NCBI RefSeq assembly: GCF_004120195.1 | Contig: NZ_SCHN01000009.1 | Location: 331,031-395,030 of the forward strand | DNA: 64,000 nucleotides | Reading direction: 5' to 3' | DNA from: Enterovibrio baiacu | GTDB taxonomy: Bacteria; Pseudomonadota; Gammaproteobacteria; Enterobacterales; Vibrionaceae | Shown: in pieces, positions 45,123-53,828 of the stretch | Position numbering within the stretch: the first letter of the stretch is position 1 | Layout: the number at the start of each line of letters is the position of its first letter | Position numbers and translations under genes: made by a program | The notes under the pieces: model-generated | The model's database searches: none | The model's input: only the letters and a program-made list of their open reading frames with translations | Told to the model about the DNA's origin: nothing

Positions 45123-46229
45123 ATGGATAGAAAAGTGTTGCCCGTGTTGGTTTGCGCATGCGTGCTGGCAGGCTTTACCACAGCAGTGTATTGGACAGAC
45201 GACGCGCCAAATGTGGCAAAAGAGACGCCTGTCGATAATGTACCGGCAGCGGCATCTTCGCAAAGTGAGCCGCTTTTTTCTGCGGCAGTGCCAAAGAAGG
45301 TGGAAGCGCCGCGCATCGTGAAACCCACGCCTATGCCTGAAGAGGAAAAGAGGGTGGACATGCCTCAAGCCATAACGGCTCAACTTTCCCAGATCGCCCA
45401 CACCTTCGAGCAAGAACTACATTATCCAAGCTATTCTCAGCCGATTGCTAATGCGAGTAGCCCATATCTCAGGCCCAATGCTTTCAGTGAAGTGGAAATG
45501 CCGATCCTCGGCGGTAACCATTCTGCCAGTATCGTGTTGGAGCAATATCGATTCTTCTATCCAGCCCCAGTGCCATTCAAAGTGCGCAGTTCGTTGCCCG
45601 TGCAATCGCTCCGTTACGAGGTGATTGATATCGACTCAAAAGAGGTGCTGGCAACGGGACAAAGCGACAGCAACCAAGCGCAAATTAAAGGCGAGAGTGA
45701 TTGGCCACAACAAGTACGTTTAAAGGTGATGGCCTCGTTTTCAAGCAAAGGGCAATCCAGCGGCGGTGAAGAAATACTCACCACAGACTTTGGTTATCAA
45801 AATCCTGTAGCAAAAGTCGTCGGGCATCAACCCGCCTATGCCGATGGCGCAGATTGGGTGATCCCTGTGGATATTGATGCGACCGAGAAAGGGGTTTACC
45901 GATTACGCGCAAACCTGTTCAAAGAAGACGGCTCACCCGTTGCTGTGCTCACGCAGAAAACCCGTTTAGGGGAAGGGGATGGCGAGATCATTCTCAAGGT
46001 ACATAAGTCGGTGTTGAACAGCGGCAAAGAAACCTACCAGCTTAAAAATATTCAGTTAGAGCGCATGTCTGGCAGACCTGGTGAAAAGGCGAGTTACGGC
46101 ATGAGTGATTTACCGGTTCTGGATCTGGGCGAGCTAAATAACGATGCGCTATCCAGCGACCCTTATCAGCCTTCAGAACAAGAACGCCAGAAGCTTGAGT
46201 TTCTCAAGCAATTGGCGGGAGAAGCATAA
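45123..46229 (+). CDS. membrane-anchored periplasmic protein of unknown function
   Basis: 368 residues, no family recognised. One N-terminal helix (VLPVLVCACVLAGFTTAVYW, about 5-24) is followed by a Pro/Ala/Glu-rich linker (about 28-80). A probably beta-rich periplasmic domain follows (SIVLEQYRFFYPAPVPFKVR, SLRYEVIDIDSKEVLATG, DWVIPVDIDATEKGVYRLRANL) and a short charged helical tail. This anchor-plus-linker layout is like steric lipase foldases (Lif), and the gene lies directly after a lipase-like gene. The Lif signature RxxFDYFLSxxGE is absent, so a foldase role is only a possibility. Confidence 0.68.
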   Translation: MDRKVLPVLVCACVLAGFTTAVYWTDDAPNVAKETPVDNVPAAASSQSEPLFSAAVPKKVEAPRIVKPTPMPEEEKRVDMPQAITAQLSQIAHTFEQELHYPSYSQPIANASSPYLRPNAFSEVEMPILGGNHSASIVLEQYRFFYPAPVPFKVRSSLPVQSLRYEVIDIDSKEVLATGQSDSNQAQIKGESDWPQQVRLKVMASFSSKGQSSGGEEILTTDFGYQNPVAKVVGHQPAYADGADWVIPVDIDATEKGVYRLRANLFKEDGSPVAVLTQKTRLGEGDGEIILKVHKSVLNSGKETYQLKNIQLERMSGRPGEKASYGMSDLPVLDLGELNNDALSSDPYQPSEQERQKLEFLKQLAGEA

Positions 46230-46233
46230 GCTT

Positions 46234-46254
46234 CTCTAGTCTCTAGTCTCTAGT
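46234..46254. repeat. heptanucleotide tandem repeat (CTCTAGT)
   Basis: Three perfect copies of CTCTAGT, which is the complement of ACTAGAG, so it belongs to the same heptamer family as the array at 26844-26930 but in the opposite orientation. It lies directly after the stop codon at 46229. Confidence 0.85.
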
Positions 46255-46365
46255 CTCTGCTTCTTCCTGCTCTTCCCCCATTGACCCGTCTAAAGGTGAC
46301 GGGTTGATAATGCGTTCACACCTTGAGTGACGTTACTCAAGGTCTTGAACAACAGGAAGGAGCAC

Positions 46366-46797
46366 ATGCCCATGACACATTCACTTTCTCATGCAGATAT
46401 CGCCTTCGTTGCAAGCGTCGAAGATGGCACCTTTCCCGTCGAGGATTTCAACCATCGTGCCCATGTGCGTTTGGCGTACGCTTATCTGGTTGATAACAAT
46501 GCTGATATCTCGAACAGCTTGGTGAAAAATGCGTTGGTCAGCCTTTTGCGATTTAACAATATTGAACCTTACGCGAAATATCATGAAACGCTGACCAGAG
46601 CGTGGTTGCTGGCGGTGCATCATTTCATGCAACACACTGATCCCTGTGACAACGCAGATGCCTTTATTGATCAGAATCCACCGTTATTGGACAGTCAAAT
46701 CATGATGACGCATTACACCAAGGCGCGTTTGTTTTCTGATGAAGCACGCCATGCTTTCCTCGAACCTGATCTCGACGCGATCCCTGACTATGTGTAG
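46366..46797 (+). CDS. small protein of unknown function
   Basis: 143 residues from the ATG at 46366, which has AAGGAG six bases upstream. Another ATG is six bases further on. No family was firmly recognised. A conserved-looking FNHRAHVRLAYAYLV (about 26-40, with two histidines) and the YAKYHETLTRAWLLAVHHFMQ helix (about 64-84) suggest a compact helical protein with clustered histidines. It has no signal peptide or membrane helix. It is convergent with the cytochrome b561 gene. Confidence 0.65.
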   Translation: MPMTHSLSHADIAFVASVEDGTFPVEDFNHRAHVRLAYAYLVDNNADISNSLVKNALVSLLRFNNIEPYAKYHETLTRAWLLAVHHFMQHTDPCDNADAFIDQNPPLLDSQIMMTHYTKARLFSDEARHAFLEPDLDAIPDYV

Positions 46798-46858
46798 GGC
46801 GCGAAGGTGAAAGGAGTGGCTGTGTGAAAGGAATGGTCACGCGCGACGTCAGCTGTCG

Positions 46859-47416
46859 CTAAGCAGAATGCGCGCGCATTGTGTTTGGGTAATGGTGAAG
46901 CAGTGCGCCAATGACATGCAGCGCAAGCATGCTGATTAGCGTTACCGCCATGATGGTGTGCGCGTAGGAAGCCAGCCCTGCGAGATAAAAATCAGGCTCG
47001 CGACTCAGCCACAGCAGTGCATTTAAGTTGTCGGGTAAATGGTTGATGAGGTAGACACTGAAAAACGCGATGCCATAGGGCAGGGCGACCAAATACCCCG
47101 TGATGGGCAGGGTAAACATCAGCACATAAAACCCCATGTGGACAGCGCGTGATAGCCAGAAAACCCATGAAGGTACATCGTGCGATTTTCTCGGTGCGCC
47201 AGTCATCATTCGCATGGCAAGGCGCACGAGCACCAGTGGAATGATTAACAAACCCATGGATTCATGGCTTTCTCGAATGATCCATTTGTAGCTCACGGTA
47301 TCTGGCAAATAGGGAACAAGAAATCCCGTTAACAGCATGAAAAAAAAGAGTGCTGCCATAACCCAATGGATGATGGTGGTGGCGCGTGAATAGCCAGACA
47401 TCGTGAATGCATGCAT
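46859..47416 (-). CDS. cytochrome b561-family protein
   Basis: 185 residues from the ATG at 47416 (AAGGTG upstream). The long in-frame extension to 47530 is unlikely. Four helices with the b-haem histidines of the bacterial b561 group: IIHWVMAALFFFMLLTG near 16, the RESHESMGLLIIPLVLVRL segment (about 48-66), HMGFYVLMFTLPITGYL and SYAHTIMAVTLISMLALHVIGALLHH near the C-terminus. These inner-membrane cytochromes pass electrons from quinol or scavenge superoxide. It lies 160 bases downstream of hscC on the same strand. Confidence 0.9.
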   Translation of the reverse strand: MHAFTMSGYSRATTIIHWVMAALFFFMLLTGFLVPYLPDTVSYKWIIRESHESMGLLIIPLVLVRLAMRMMTGAPRKSHDVPSWVFWLSRAVHMGFYVLMFTLPITGYLVALPYGIAFFSVYLINHLPDNLNALLWLSREPDFYLAGLASYAHTIMAVTLISMLALHVIGALLHHYPNTMRAHSA

Positions 47417-47575
47417 TGCGTTGTGCACCTTATCAATCGAGAGTGTTTGAGTAGAAAAGAGACCGACGCGAACGATGAAAGATTGCAGCGTCTTGGAGGC
47501 GGTGCGACAAGGTAAGAAGAGAAAGAACAAGCGCGGCTCATCCTTTCTCTACCTGACGATGTTTTTTCTAGGCCG

Positions 47576-49255
47576 CTACTGAAAACCCAGGCTCTTTAAC
47601 TGCGCATCCACATCGTTTCTCGCTTCACTGATAAGACGTTCATCTTGGCTGTCCAAGGCGCTTGTGAAGTGAAGGATCAGTTGTTCTACAAGGTAACGTT
47701 CTTCTGCGAGCTTTTCTTCATACAAACGATTGAGCTTTTCTGACAACGCAATGTTGGGGAGCTTTTCACGCGGGTGAACCTTCAATTTTGCCAAGCGTTC
47801 ACGGCTCGCGGCTTTGTCGTCATCACTCATGCCGATAGGCGTACGATCGATGATTTTCTGCGTGGTTTGCTTGTTTGAAACCACGGTAACGTCCACTTCC
47901 AGCAAGCCATTAATGTCGTAGCTAAAGCGCACGTCGATGGCTTCGTCGCCCGCATGGTTTTCAGGTACTGCTACCTCAAACTCATTGATGAAGATGTTTT
48001 CACGCACCCAAAAACGCTCACCTTGGTAGACCGCGATGCGCACAGCATCTTGCTTGTCGCTGGTGGTATAAAAGCGCTCCACCCGCGATGTCGGAATCAC
48101 AGTGTTGCGCTCAATGATTGGGCTGAACACACCGGATTGACCGTTGCGGCTTGATGCGATGCCCAAGCTAAAAGGCGACACATCCGTCAGCACGATTTCT
48201 TCTACGGCTTCATCACGTAAACGGCACGCTGCTTGTGTCGCAGCGCCCATCGCAACGACCAGGTCAGGGTCGAGCGTGATTTTTCCGAATCGGCCAATCA
48301 AACGCGTGGCAAGTTGTTGAACATGGCGTAAGCGGGTTGCACCTCCCACGAAAATCAGTTCATCAATGTCGCTAGGGCTGATGCGCGCATCGCTCAGTGC
48401 TTGGCGTAATGGCTGAGACAAACGCAGCAGGGAATCTTTCCAAATCTCATCAAGCTGATGTTGAGTGAGGGAAATTGTCCTCGCGAAAGGTTCAGGAAGC
48501 GAAATAACAAAATCTGCATCGTTGGATTTCTTTGCTTGCTCACAGGCATTGAAAACTTTGGCAATGTCAGCCAGCGTCAAATCACCGCCGTCAGACGTCA
48601 CTTTTTCAATGACATGATCAGCCAGTTTTTGCGTGAAGTCTTCGCCGCCAAGACGGTTATCTCCCGCAGAGGCGCGTACATCCACAAAGCCATCTTGATG
48701 TTCCACCACGGTGACATCAAACGTACCGCCGCCCAAATCGAACACAAGGAAACGACGCTCATGGGATTCGTGAAGGCTATAAGCAAGGCACGCGGCCGTT
48801 GGTTCATTGATAAGGCGAACCGCAATCAAATCCGCGAGTTCAGCGGCAAGATGCACTTGTTTGCGCTGCTGGTCGCTGAAATAGGCGGGAACAGAAATCA
48901 CTACTTCGCTGATGGTCTCACCGAGAAAGGCTTCCGCATCCGCTTTTAGCGAGCCAAGGATCAGTGAACAGAGCTCGGTTGGGGTGTAGCGGTTTTCACC
49001 CAGCTCGAAGGTTTTGTTGGTGCCCATGTAGCGTTTGAACGCCGCCACGGTTTCCGCTGGGCGCGTGATCAAGCGAGAATGCGCAGCATCACCCACCAAC
49101 ACCTGTCCATTGTCATCAATGCTCACGACGGAAGGGGTGAGGTATTTGCCTAACGCGTTAGGAATGAGCTCGGCTTCTCCTTGCCGCCAGACAGCAATGG
49201 CACTGTTCGTTGTGCCTAAATCAATGCCGATGGCCAGTGTGTCTTTTTTGGTCAT
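47576..49255 (-). CDS. hscC: specialised Hsp70 chaperone HscC
   Basis: 559 residues, close to E. coli HscC (556) and shorter than DnaK (about 638). The ATPase phosphate loops are GIDLGTTNSAIAVW near the N-terminus, VFDLGGGTFDVTVVEH near 173 and FVGGATRLRHVQQLA near 300. The substrate domain is present but the C-terminal lid is short. HscC works with J-proteins DjlB/DjlC, encoded next to it in E. coli. Here a DjlC-like J-protein and DUF1266 gene lie at 31.7-35.5 kb, on the opposite strand. The clients are poorly defined. Confidence 0.92.
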   Translation of the reverse strand: MTKKDTLAIGIDLGTTNSAIAVWRQGEAELIPNALGKYLTPSVVSIDDNGQVLVGDAAHSRLITRPAETVAAFKRYMGTNKTFELGENRYTPTELCSLILGSLKADAEAFLGETISEVVISVPAYFSDQQRKQVHLAAELADLIAVRLINEPTAACLAYSLHESHERRFLVFDLGGGTFDVTVVEHQDGFVDVRASAGDNRLGGEDFTQKLADHVIEKVTSDGGDLTLADIAKVFNACEQAKKSNDADFVISLPEPFARTISLTQHQLDEIWKDSLLRLSQPLRQALSDARISPSDIDELIFVGGATRLRHVQQLATRLIGRFGKITLDPDLVVAMGAATQAACRLRDEAVEEIVLTDVSPFSLGIASSRNGQSGVFSPIIERNTVIPTSRVERFYTTSDKQDAVRIAVYQGERFWVRENIFINEFEVAVPENHAGDEAIDVRFSYDINGLLEVDVTVVSNKQTTQKIIDRTPIGMSDDDKAASRERLAKLKVHPREKLPNIALSEKLNRLYEEKLAEERYLVEQLILHFTSALDSQDERLISEARNDVDAQLKSLGFQ

Positions 49256-49671
49256 CTTTTTACGTCCACTGTAAATCTTCTCAGTTCGAGAGAATATCAG
49301 TTGAGACTCACCGACGAAATGCCCTATTTCAAGACTTCAGATCCAGACAAAGAAATGCATGAAAGCAACACATTGCGTTGCCGCAGAAGGCCTGATTTTC
49401 AGTGAAACATGGAGGGATTCTCTCGTGCATTCTTTTGCGAAATAGGGCGCGATTTTTTAGAGATATAAATAGAAGTGTAAAATATAGCGACAGTTATGAC
49501 TCTTATATGAATCATTTGTATTGATAATATTTTTCGCGCCTTTAAAAAAGTGATCTTATCGTCAACGCTCATTCTATTACTACGTAATTATTTTGATGGC
49601 TTGCTTCGCTGAATTCGACGTGTTTGGCGGTGGGATATTAACGTAAATTGGATTTCTTCAGGAACCCATAA
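49256..49671. other. 416-base divergent region
   Basis: No gene, repeat or clear operator was recognised. AT-rich, particularly 49440-49600. Confidence 0.5.
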
Positions 49672-51690
49672 ATGGATGATGTTAGTAAAGTAAAAAGAGA
49701 CATATTCTTTCTGTCTATCAAAGAATCGTTTATCAGTACGGTTCCCTATTTGGTACTTTCTTCAATCATCGTATTGATTAATCAGTTTTTTATTCTAACT
49801 GGGCTTAAGCTTTACATTGTTGATAGTGAATTATTAACGACCATCATGGTGTACATGACTGAGTTTTTTCCACTCATGTTAATGACATCAATTGCATATC
49901 ATTTTTCAAAGCGTAACAACATCAACAATATATTTATCATTACGTTGTCGTTTTCGATATTCATTACTGTTGAGTCAATCATTCACTCTACCAGTGGACG
50001 TTGGTTACTTCACGATGCTGGGGTGTCGTTTTTTGTTCTTGTTATTCCGATCTTTTCTGTCGTGCTTTTTAACTTCATTCCGAAATTTGAAAGCAAAATG
50101 TCACTCTCCAATGCGCAATTGTCGAATGTGTTTTACCACCTGAAATCGTTCATCTTGATCTATTTCCTCTCTCTCGTCATGTACTTGGCATTGTTATGGA
50201 TCATTGATGTATGTACGAGTCTCATCGACTTCCAACTGGATTTAGATCTCTTTACTCAGATGCTATTGAGAACGGGACTGTCTCAATTACTTTGGTTTGT
50301 CGGCTTGCACGGGCCGAATACGCTGTCGATCATTATTCCTAATGCTCACTTAGATGCGATATTTATCAATAACATATCCTACAAAGCTTTCTACGATATC
50401 TTTGTGGTATATGGTGGCTCGGGATCGGGGTTGTCATTGATTTTAGCGGCGTTTATCTATTCGAAAGACAAGCACATTTCGAAAGTCGCTAGGCTGTCTT
50501 TTCCTTTCGCTATTTTCAATATCAATGAAATCTTGATCTATGGTTTGCCTGTCGTTCTAAACCGCTATCTCTTCTTGCCGTTTATTCTTGTGCCCATCTT
50601 CAATGTGCTTATCGCTTATTTGTATGTCGACTTTTTCGGTATCACTGTCGCGACCAATGGTATCCCGTGGGTGACGCCTGTGTTCGTCAATGCATTCATG
50701 GCAACTGGCGGTGATTTAGGGGCAATACTGTTGCAATTTGTGTTGCTTCTTGCTGGTGTTTTTATCTATTCGCCTTTCGTAAAGAAATACTCACTGACGC
50801 AGTCTTCCTCAAATCATTTAGAACGGTTAAAGAACAACCTTGAAATGATCGAGCTGTTAGAGGCGAATGAAGGGGTGAAATCCAACCAAGCTGAGTCGAG
50901 AATAATAAAATCAAATCAAGAAGTTGAGAAAATAGTGAATTACATCAGTGCGAAGAAACTGATGGTTCACTACCAGCCCAAAGTGGATGTGGATAAACAG
51001 CGTTGTTCTTCGTTTGAAGCCCTACTGCGTATTAAGAGAGACGATGGAACGATATCTGGCCCTTTCTTTTTAGAGTCTCTCGAATTGGCTGGGCTCGCGA
51101 GCATTATCGACCTATGGGTCTGCCGAGAGGTACGCCGGCATTTTCATGTATGGCGGCTCAGTGCATTCTCGCCCAAAATCGCGGTCAATATTCATCCCGA
51201 TACACTGATTGATAACAATGCGATTGGCCAGATCATCGAAGAGTTGAAAGGTATGAACGTGGAGTTTGAGATCATCGAGCGGGATTCAATCAAAGATCCA
51301 AGATCGCTCTCGAACATTCTAAGGCTGCATGACAATGGTTTTGGTATCTCCATTGATGACTTTGGCGTGGGATATTGCTCGTTTGAAGCCATCACATTCC
51401 TGCCAGTTGATACGGTTAAAATCGACAAATCTTTGATCGATGTAATTGATGGCGAGAAGGGGTTCTATATCTGCAAGAACATTTTGGAACTGTGCAATGA
51501 CCTAGGTATGGACTGCGTTGCGGAAGGCGTTGAAACAGAAATTCAATACCTTAAATTGAAGCAGATGGGCTTTAAATACATTCAGGGGTATTACTTTGCT
51601 AAGGCCATGTCGTTCAAACAAATACAGGTTTTTGAACCAAAATTCCGCCGATATGACGTCTATGAAGAGGTCAAAGAAAGCCTCATTTAA
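49672..51690 (+). CDS. PTS EIIC-like membrane domain fused to EAL c-di-GMP phosphodiesterase
   Basis: 672 residues. Residues 1-385 hold about ten helices resembling lactose/cellobiose-type PTS EIIC (LLWFVGLHGPNTLSIIIP, then GGSGSGLSLILAAFIYSK, FNINEILIYGLPVVLN and TNGIPWVTPVFVNAFMATGG). A coiled linker leads to an EAL domain with E449-A-L-L-R, NIHPDTL, FEIIERD, DDFGVGYCSF, VDTVKIDKSLI, AEGVETE and QGYYFAKAM. The acidic, Asn, Lys and Gln catalytic positions are kept, so c-di-GMP hydrolysis is probable. No EIIA or EIIB parts are present. The EIIC part may sense a sugar and control the phosphodiesterase. RBS AGGAACC. Confidence 0.88.
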   Translation: MDDVSKVKRDIFFLSIKESFISTVPYLVLSSIIVLINQFFILTGLKLYIVDSELLTTIMVYMTEFFPLMLMTSIAYHFSKRNNINNIFIITLSFSIFITVESIIHSTSGRWLLHDAGVSFFVLVIPIFSVVLFNFIPKFESKMSLSNAQLSNVFYHLKSFILIYFLSLVMYLALLWIIDVCTSLIDFQLDLDLFTQMLLRTGLSQLLWFVGLHGPNTLSIIIPNAHLDAIFINNISYKAFYDIFVVYGGSGSGLSLILAAFIYSKDKHISKVARLSFPFAIFNINEILIYGLPVVLNRYLFLPFILVPIFNVLIAYLYVDFFGITVATNGIPWVTPVFVNAFMATGGDLGAILLQFVLLLAGVFIYSPFVKKYSLTQSSSNHLERLKNNLEMIELLEANEGVKSNQAESRIIKSNQEVEKIVNYISAKKLMVHYQPKVDVDKQRCSSFEALLRIKRDDGTISGPFFLESLELAGLASIIDLWVCREVRRHFHVWRLSAFSPKIAVNIHPDTLIDNNAIGQIIEELKGMNVEFEIIERDSIKDPRSLSNILRLHDNGFGISIDDFGVGYCSFEAITFLPVDTVKIDKSLIDVIDGEKGFYICKNILELCNDLGMDCVAEGVETEIQYLKLKQMGFKYIQGYYFAKAMSFKQIQVFEPKFRRYDVYEEVKESLI

Positions 51691-51704
51691 ACAGTGATAT
51701 CGTT

Positions 51705-51737
51705 AAAAAAGAGGCGCTTCCTGAGCGCCTCTTTTTT
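51705..51737. terminator. bidirectional terminator
   Basis: A 14-bp stem (51705-51718 with 51724-51737, core GAGGCGCT/AGCGCCTC) with A and T tracts at its ends. It lies between convergent genes. Confidence 0.95.
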
Positions 51738-51757
51738 GATTTTCATGTTTGTCGTGA

Positions 51758-52789
51758 TTATCCAAACAGATAAATCCCCAACAATACCCATGCCGCGATT
51801 GCCACGGTTTCGATCACCACCATGAGGATAGGTTCATAGCCGATGGTGAAGAGCTTCTTGACCGAGGTTTTGATGCCCAATGCCGCTACCGCAGAGACTA
51901 AGCACCAAGACGACAAGCCGGACAAGGCGTCTGTGACCGCGATAGGCAAAATATGCGCGCTGTTAATCGCGACACAAATACAAAAGCCGACCACGAAGAA
52001 GGGCAGTAACGGAATGTCTGATTTGCCGCCTGTTTGCTCTGGGTGGCTGCGAAAATACAACGAAATGATAAGGATGACGGGAACAAGCAGAGCGACACGA
52101 AGCAGCTTGGTGATGGTGGCAAATTCACCGGCTTGTGGGGAGATGGAATACCCTGCGCCAACCACCTGTGCGACGTCATGGATCGTGCCGCCGATAAAGA
52201 TACCTGCAAGGCGATCATCAAAACCCAGTACGTTAACGAAAATAGGATAAATCACCATGGCGATGGTACTGAATGCCGTGACCGCGATGACGGTAAACAG
52301 GGTATTTCGTTCACTGTATTGGTGCTTAGGAAGCACGGCTGAAATGGCGAGTGCAGCGGAAGCGCCACAAATGGCCACTGAACCGCCTGTTAACACGCCA
52401 AATTGAATACGTCGTCCCAGTATCTTGGCGACGAGCATGCCGATGCCGATTGTCAGTGCGATCCCGCATGCGACCCAGATGAGTATTTCCCACCCGAGTG
52501 ATGTCATTTCTTCCATGGTAATGCGAAGGCCAAGTAATGCGACCCCAAAACGGAGCACTTTCTTGGCAGCAAACTCAACACCGGGCTGGCATTTAGCGTC
52601 GTTCGCGAGAAAGTGAAAGGCGATGCCCAATAAAAGGGCAAACAGCATTTGTGGTGCGCCATAGTGCGCAGCGAGAAACGTCGCGGCAGCCGCGACAGTC
52701 ACGGAAAGGAGAAGGCCAGGGGCAAGGGCGCCAGTGTTCTGTCGCATTGATTGCCAGCTAGGAAGACGTTGTTGGAGTTGTGGCAGCAT
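51758..52789 (-). CDS. YeiH/UPF0324-type anion exporter (SuyZ-like candidate)
   Basis: 343-residue membrane protein with about ten helices and the UPF0324 motifs VAICGASAALAISAVLP (about 150-166), GIFIGGTIHDVAQVVGAGYSI (near 212) and the C-terminal LVSAVAALGIKTSVKKL. Members of this family next to sulfolactate sulfo-lyase genes (suyZ) are regarded as sulfate or sulfite exporters. Here it is the last gene of the sulfonate cluster, 22 bases after a dehydrogenase gene, and would remove the sulfite released by SuyAB. ATG 52789 has GGAG upstream. Confidence 0.87.
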   Translation of the reverse strand: MLPQLQQRLPSWQSMRQNTGALAPGLLLSVTVAAAATFLAAHYGAPQMLFALLLGIAFHFLANDAKCQPGVEFAAKKVLRFGVALLGLRITMEEMTSLGWEILIWVACGIALTIGIGMLVAKILGRRIQFGVLTGGSVAICGASAALAISAVLPKHQYSERNTLFTVIAVTAFSTIAMVIYPIFVNVLGFDDRLAGIFIGGTIHDVAQVVGAGYSISPQAGEFATITKLLRVALLVPVILIISLYFRSHPEQTGGKSDIPLLPFFVVGFCICVAINSAHILPIAVTDALSGLSSWCLVSAVAALGIKTSVKKLFTIGYEPILMVVIETVAIAAWVLLGIYLFG

Positions 52790-52811
52790 GAATAACGCTC
52801 CATGTTATTGG

Positions 52812-53828
52812 TTATTTTTGATTTTTATTGGCATGGGCTAAATCGGTTAGCTCATCCATCGTCGCGTTTGTAAGCTGCAAACCTTCTTTCAAAACACGTT
52901 CGCGTCGAACAATGCGTTTTTCGCCGGGGAGACGTACCCCTTGTTGTTCACACATCGCGATAAAGAGTTGTTCAAGGCGTTCAGCAAAATGTGGGCCAGA
53001 TAGACTTGGGTCGATGGCAATCACCGAATGACCAATGGCCGGTGCGTCGCCGTCGGTTGAGAAAAACGACGACGCTTCAAACGCATAGTTTGCGCCCGTT
53101 AATGTTGCTGAAAGGATTTCAACCATGAGCGCCAAGGAAGCACCTTTTGCGTCACCAATCGGCAGCATTGAGCCTTTTACCGCTTCCTCTGGATCTGTTG
53201 TGGGCACACCTTTGTCGTTAATGGCCCAATCCTCTGGAATCAAATCGCCTTGTTTTCGCGCAAGCAGCACTTTTCCACGCGCAACTTTACTCAAGCTCAT
53301 GTCTATCACGAGCGGCGGTGCATTTTCACGTGGTACAGAAAATGCGATGGGGTTGGTTCCAAAAACAGGCTTGTAGCCACCCCAAGGGGCGATAGCTTGC
53401 GGGCTATTGGAAAAGATCAGGGCAATGCAGCCTTGATTAGCGATGCGCTCTGCATGAAACCCTGCTTGGCCGAAATGATGAGAGCGGTACACAGTGGCGA
53501 GCGCAATACCTTGTGCTTTTGCCATTGCGGGTAACAGACTCACCAATTTATCCATGGCCGGAAAAGCGAACCCTAACTCGGCATTGATGTGGCACACGCT
53601 GGGTTTAGGAATGTCGATTCTGGGTGTGGCATCCCCAACAATTTTTCCGCATTTCACCTGATCGATGTAGGCAGCAAGGCGCGACAAACCATGGGCAGGT
53701 TGGCCATCTATTTCTGCTTGGATCAGGGCGTTGGCGACGGAGGAGGCGTTTACGTGAGAAACACCGTGTTGCTCAAGAGATGAAATTACGAGGTTTTTGG
53801 CGTGGCTTGGGTCAACCGTTATCGTCAT
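52812..53828 (-). CDS. malate/lactate dehydrogenase-family oxidoreductase (sulfolactate dehydrogenase candidate, ComC-like)
   Basis: 338 residues of the NAD-dependent malate/L-sulfolactate/ureidoglycolate dehydrogenase family. Motifs are QAEIDGQPAHGLSRL (near 52), YRSHHFGQAGFHAERIA (near 113, catalytic His pair), FSNSPQAIAPWGG (near 137), FGTNPIAFSVPR and DAKGASLALMVEIL. ComC in this family interconverts (R)-sulfolactate and sulfopyruvate. Beside suyAB that substrate is the simplest reading, although plain malate-type activity cannot be excluded. It is separated from suyB by 288 bases of structured DNA but by only 22 from the exporter gene. Confidence 0.85.
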   Translation of the reverse strand: MTITVDPSHAKNLVISSLEQHGVSHVNASSVANALIQAEIDGQPAHGLSRLAAYIDQVKCGKIVGDATPRIDIPKPSVCHINAELGFAFPAMDKLVSLLPAMAKAQGIALATVYRSHHFGQAGFHAERIANQGCIALIFSNSPQAIAPWGGYKPVFGTNPIAFSVPRENAPPLVIDMSLSKVARGKVLLARKQGDLIPEDWAINDKGVPTTDPEEAVKGSMLPIGDAKGASLALMVEILSATLTGANYAFEASSFFSTDGDAPAIGHSVIAIDPSLSGPHFAERLEQLFIAMCEQQGVRLPGEKRIVRRERVLKEGLQLTNATMDELTDLAHANKNQK

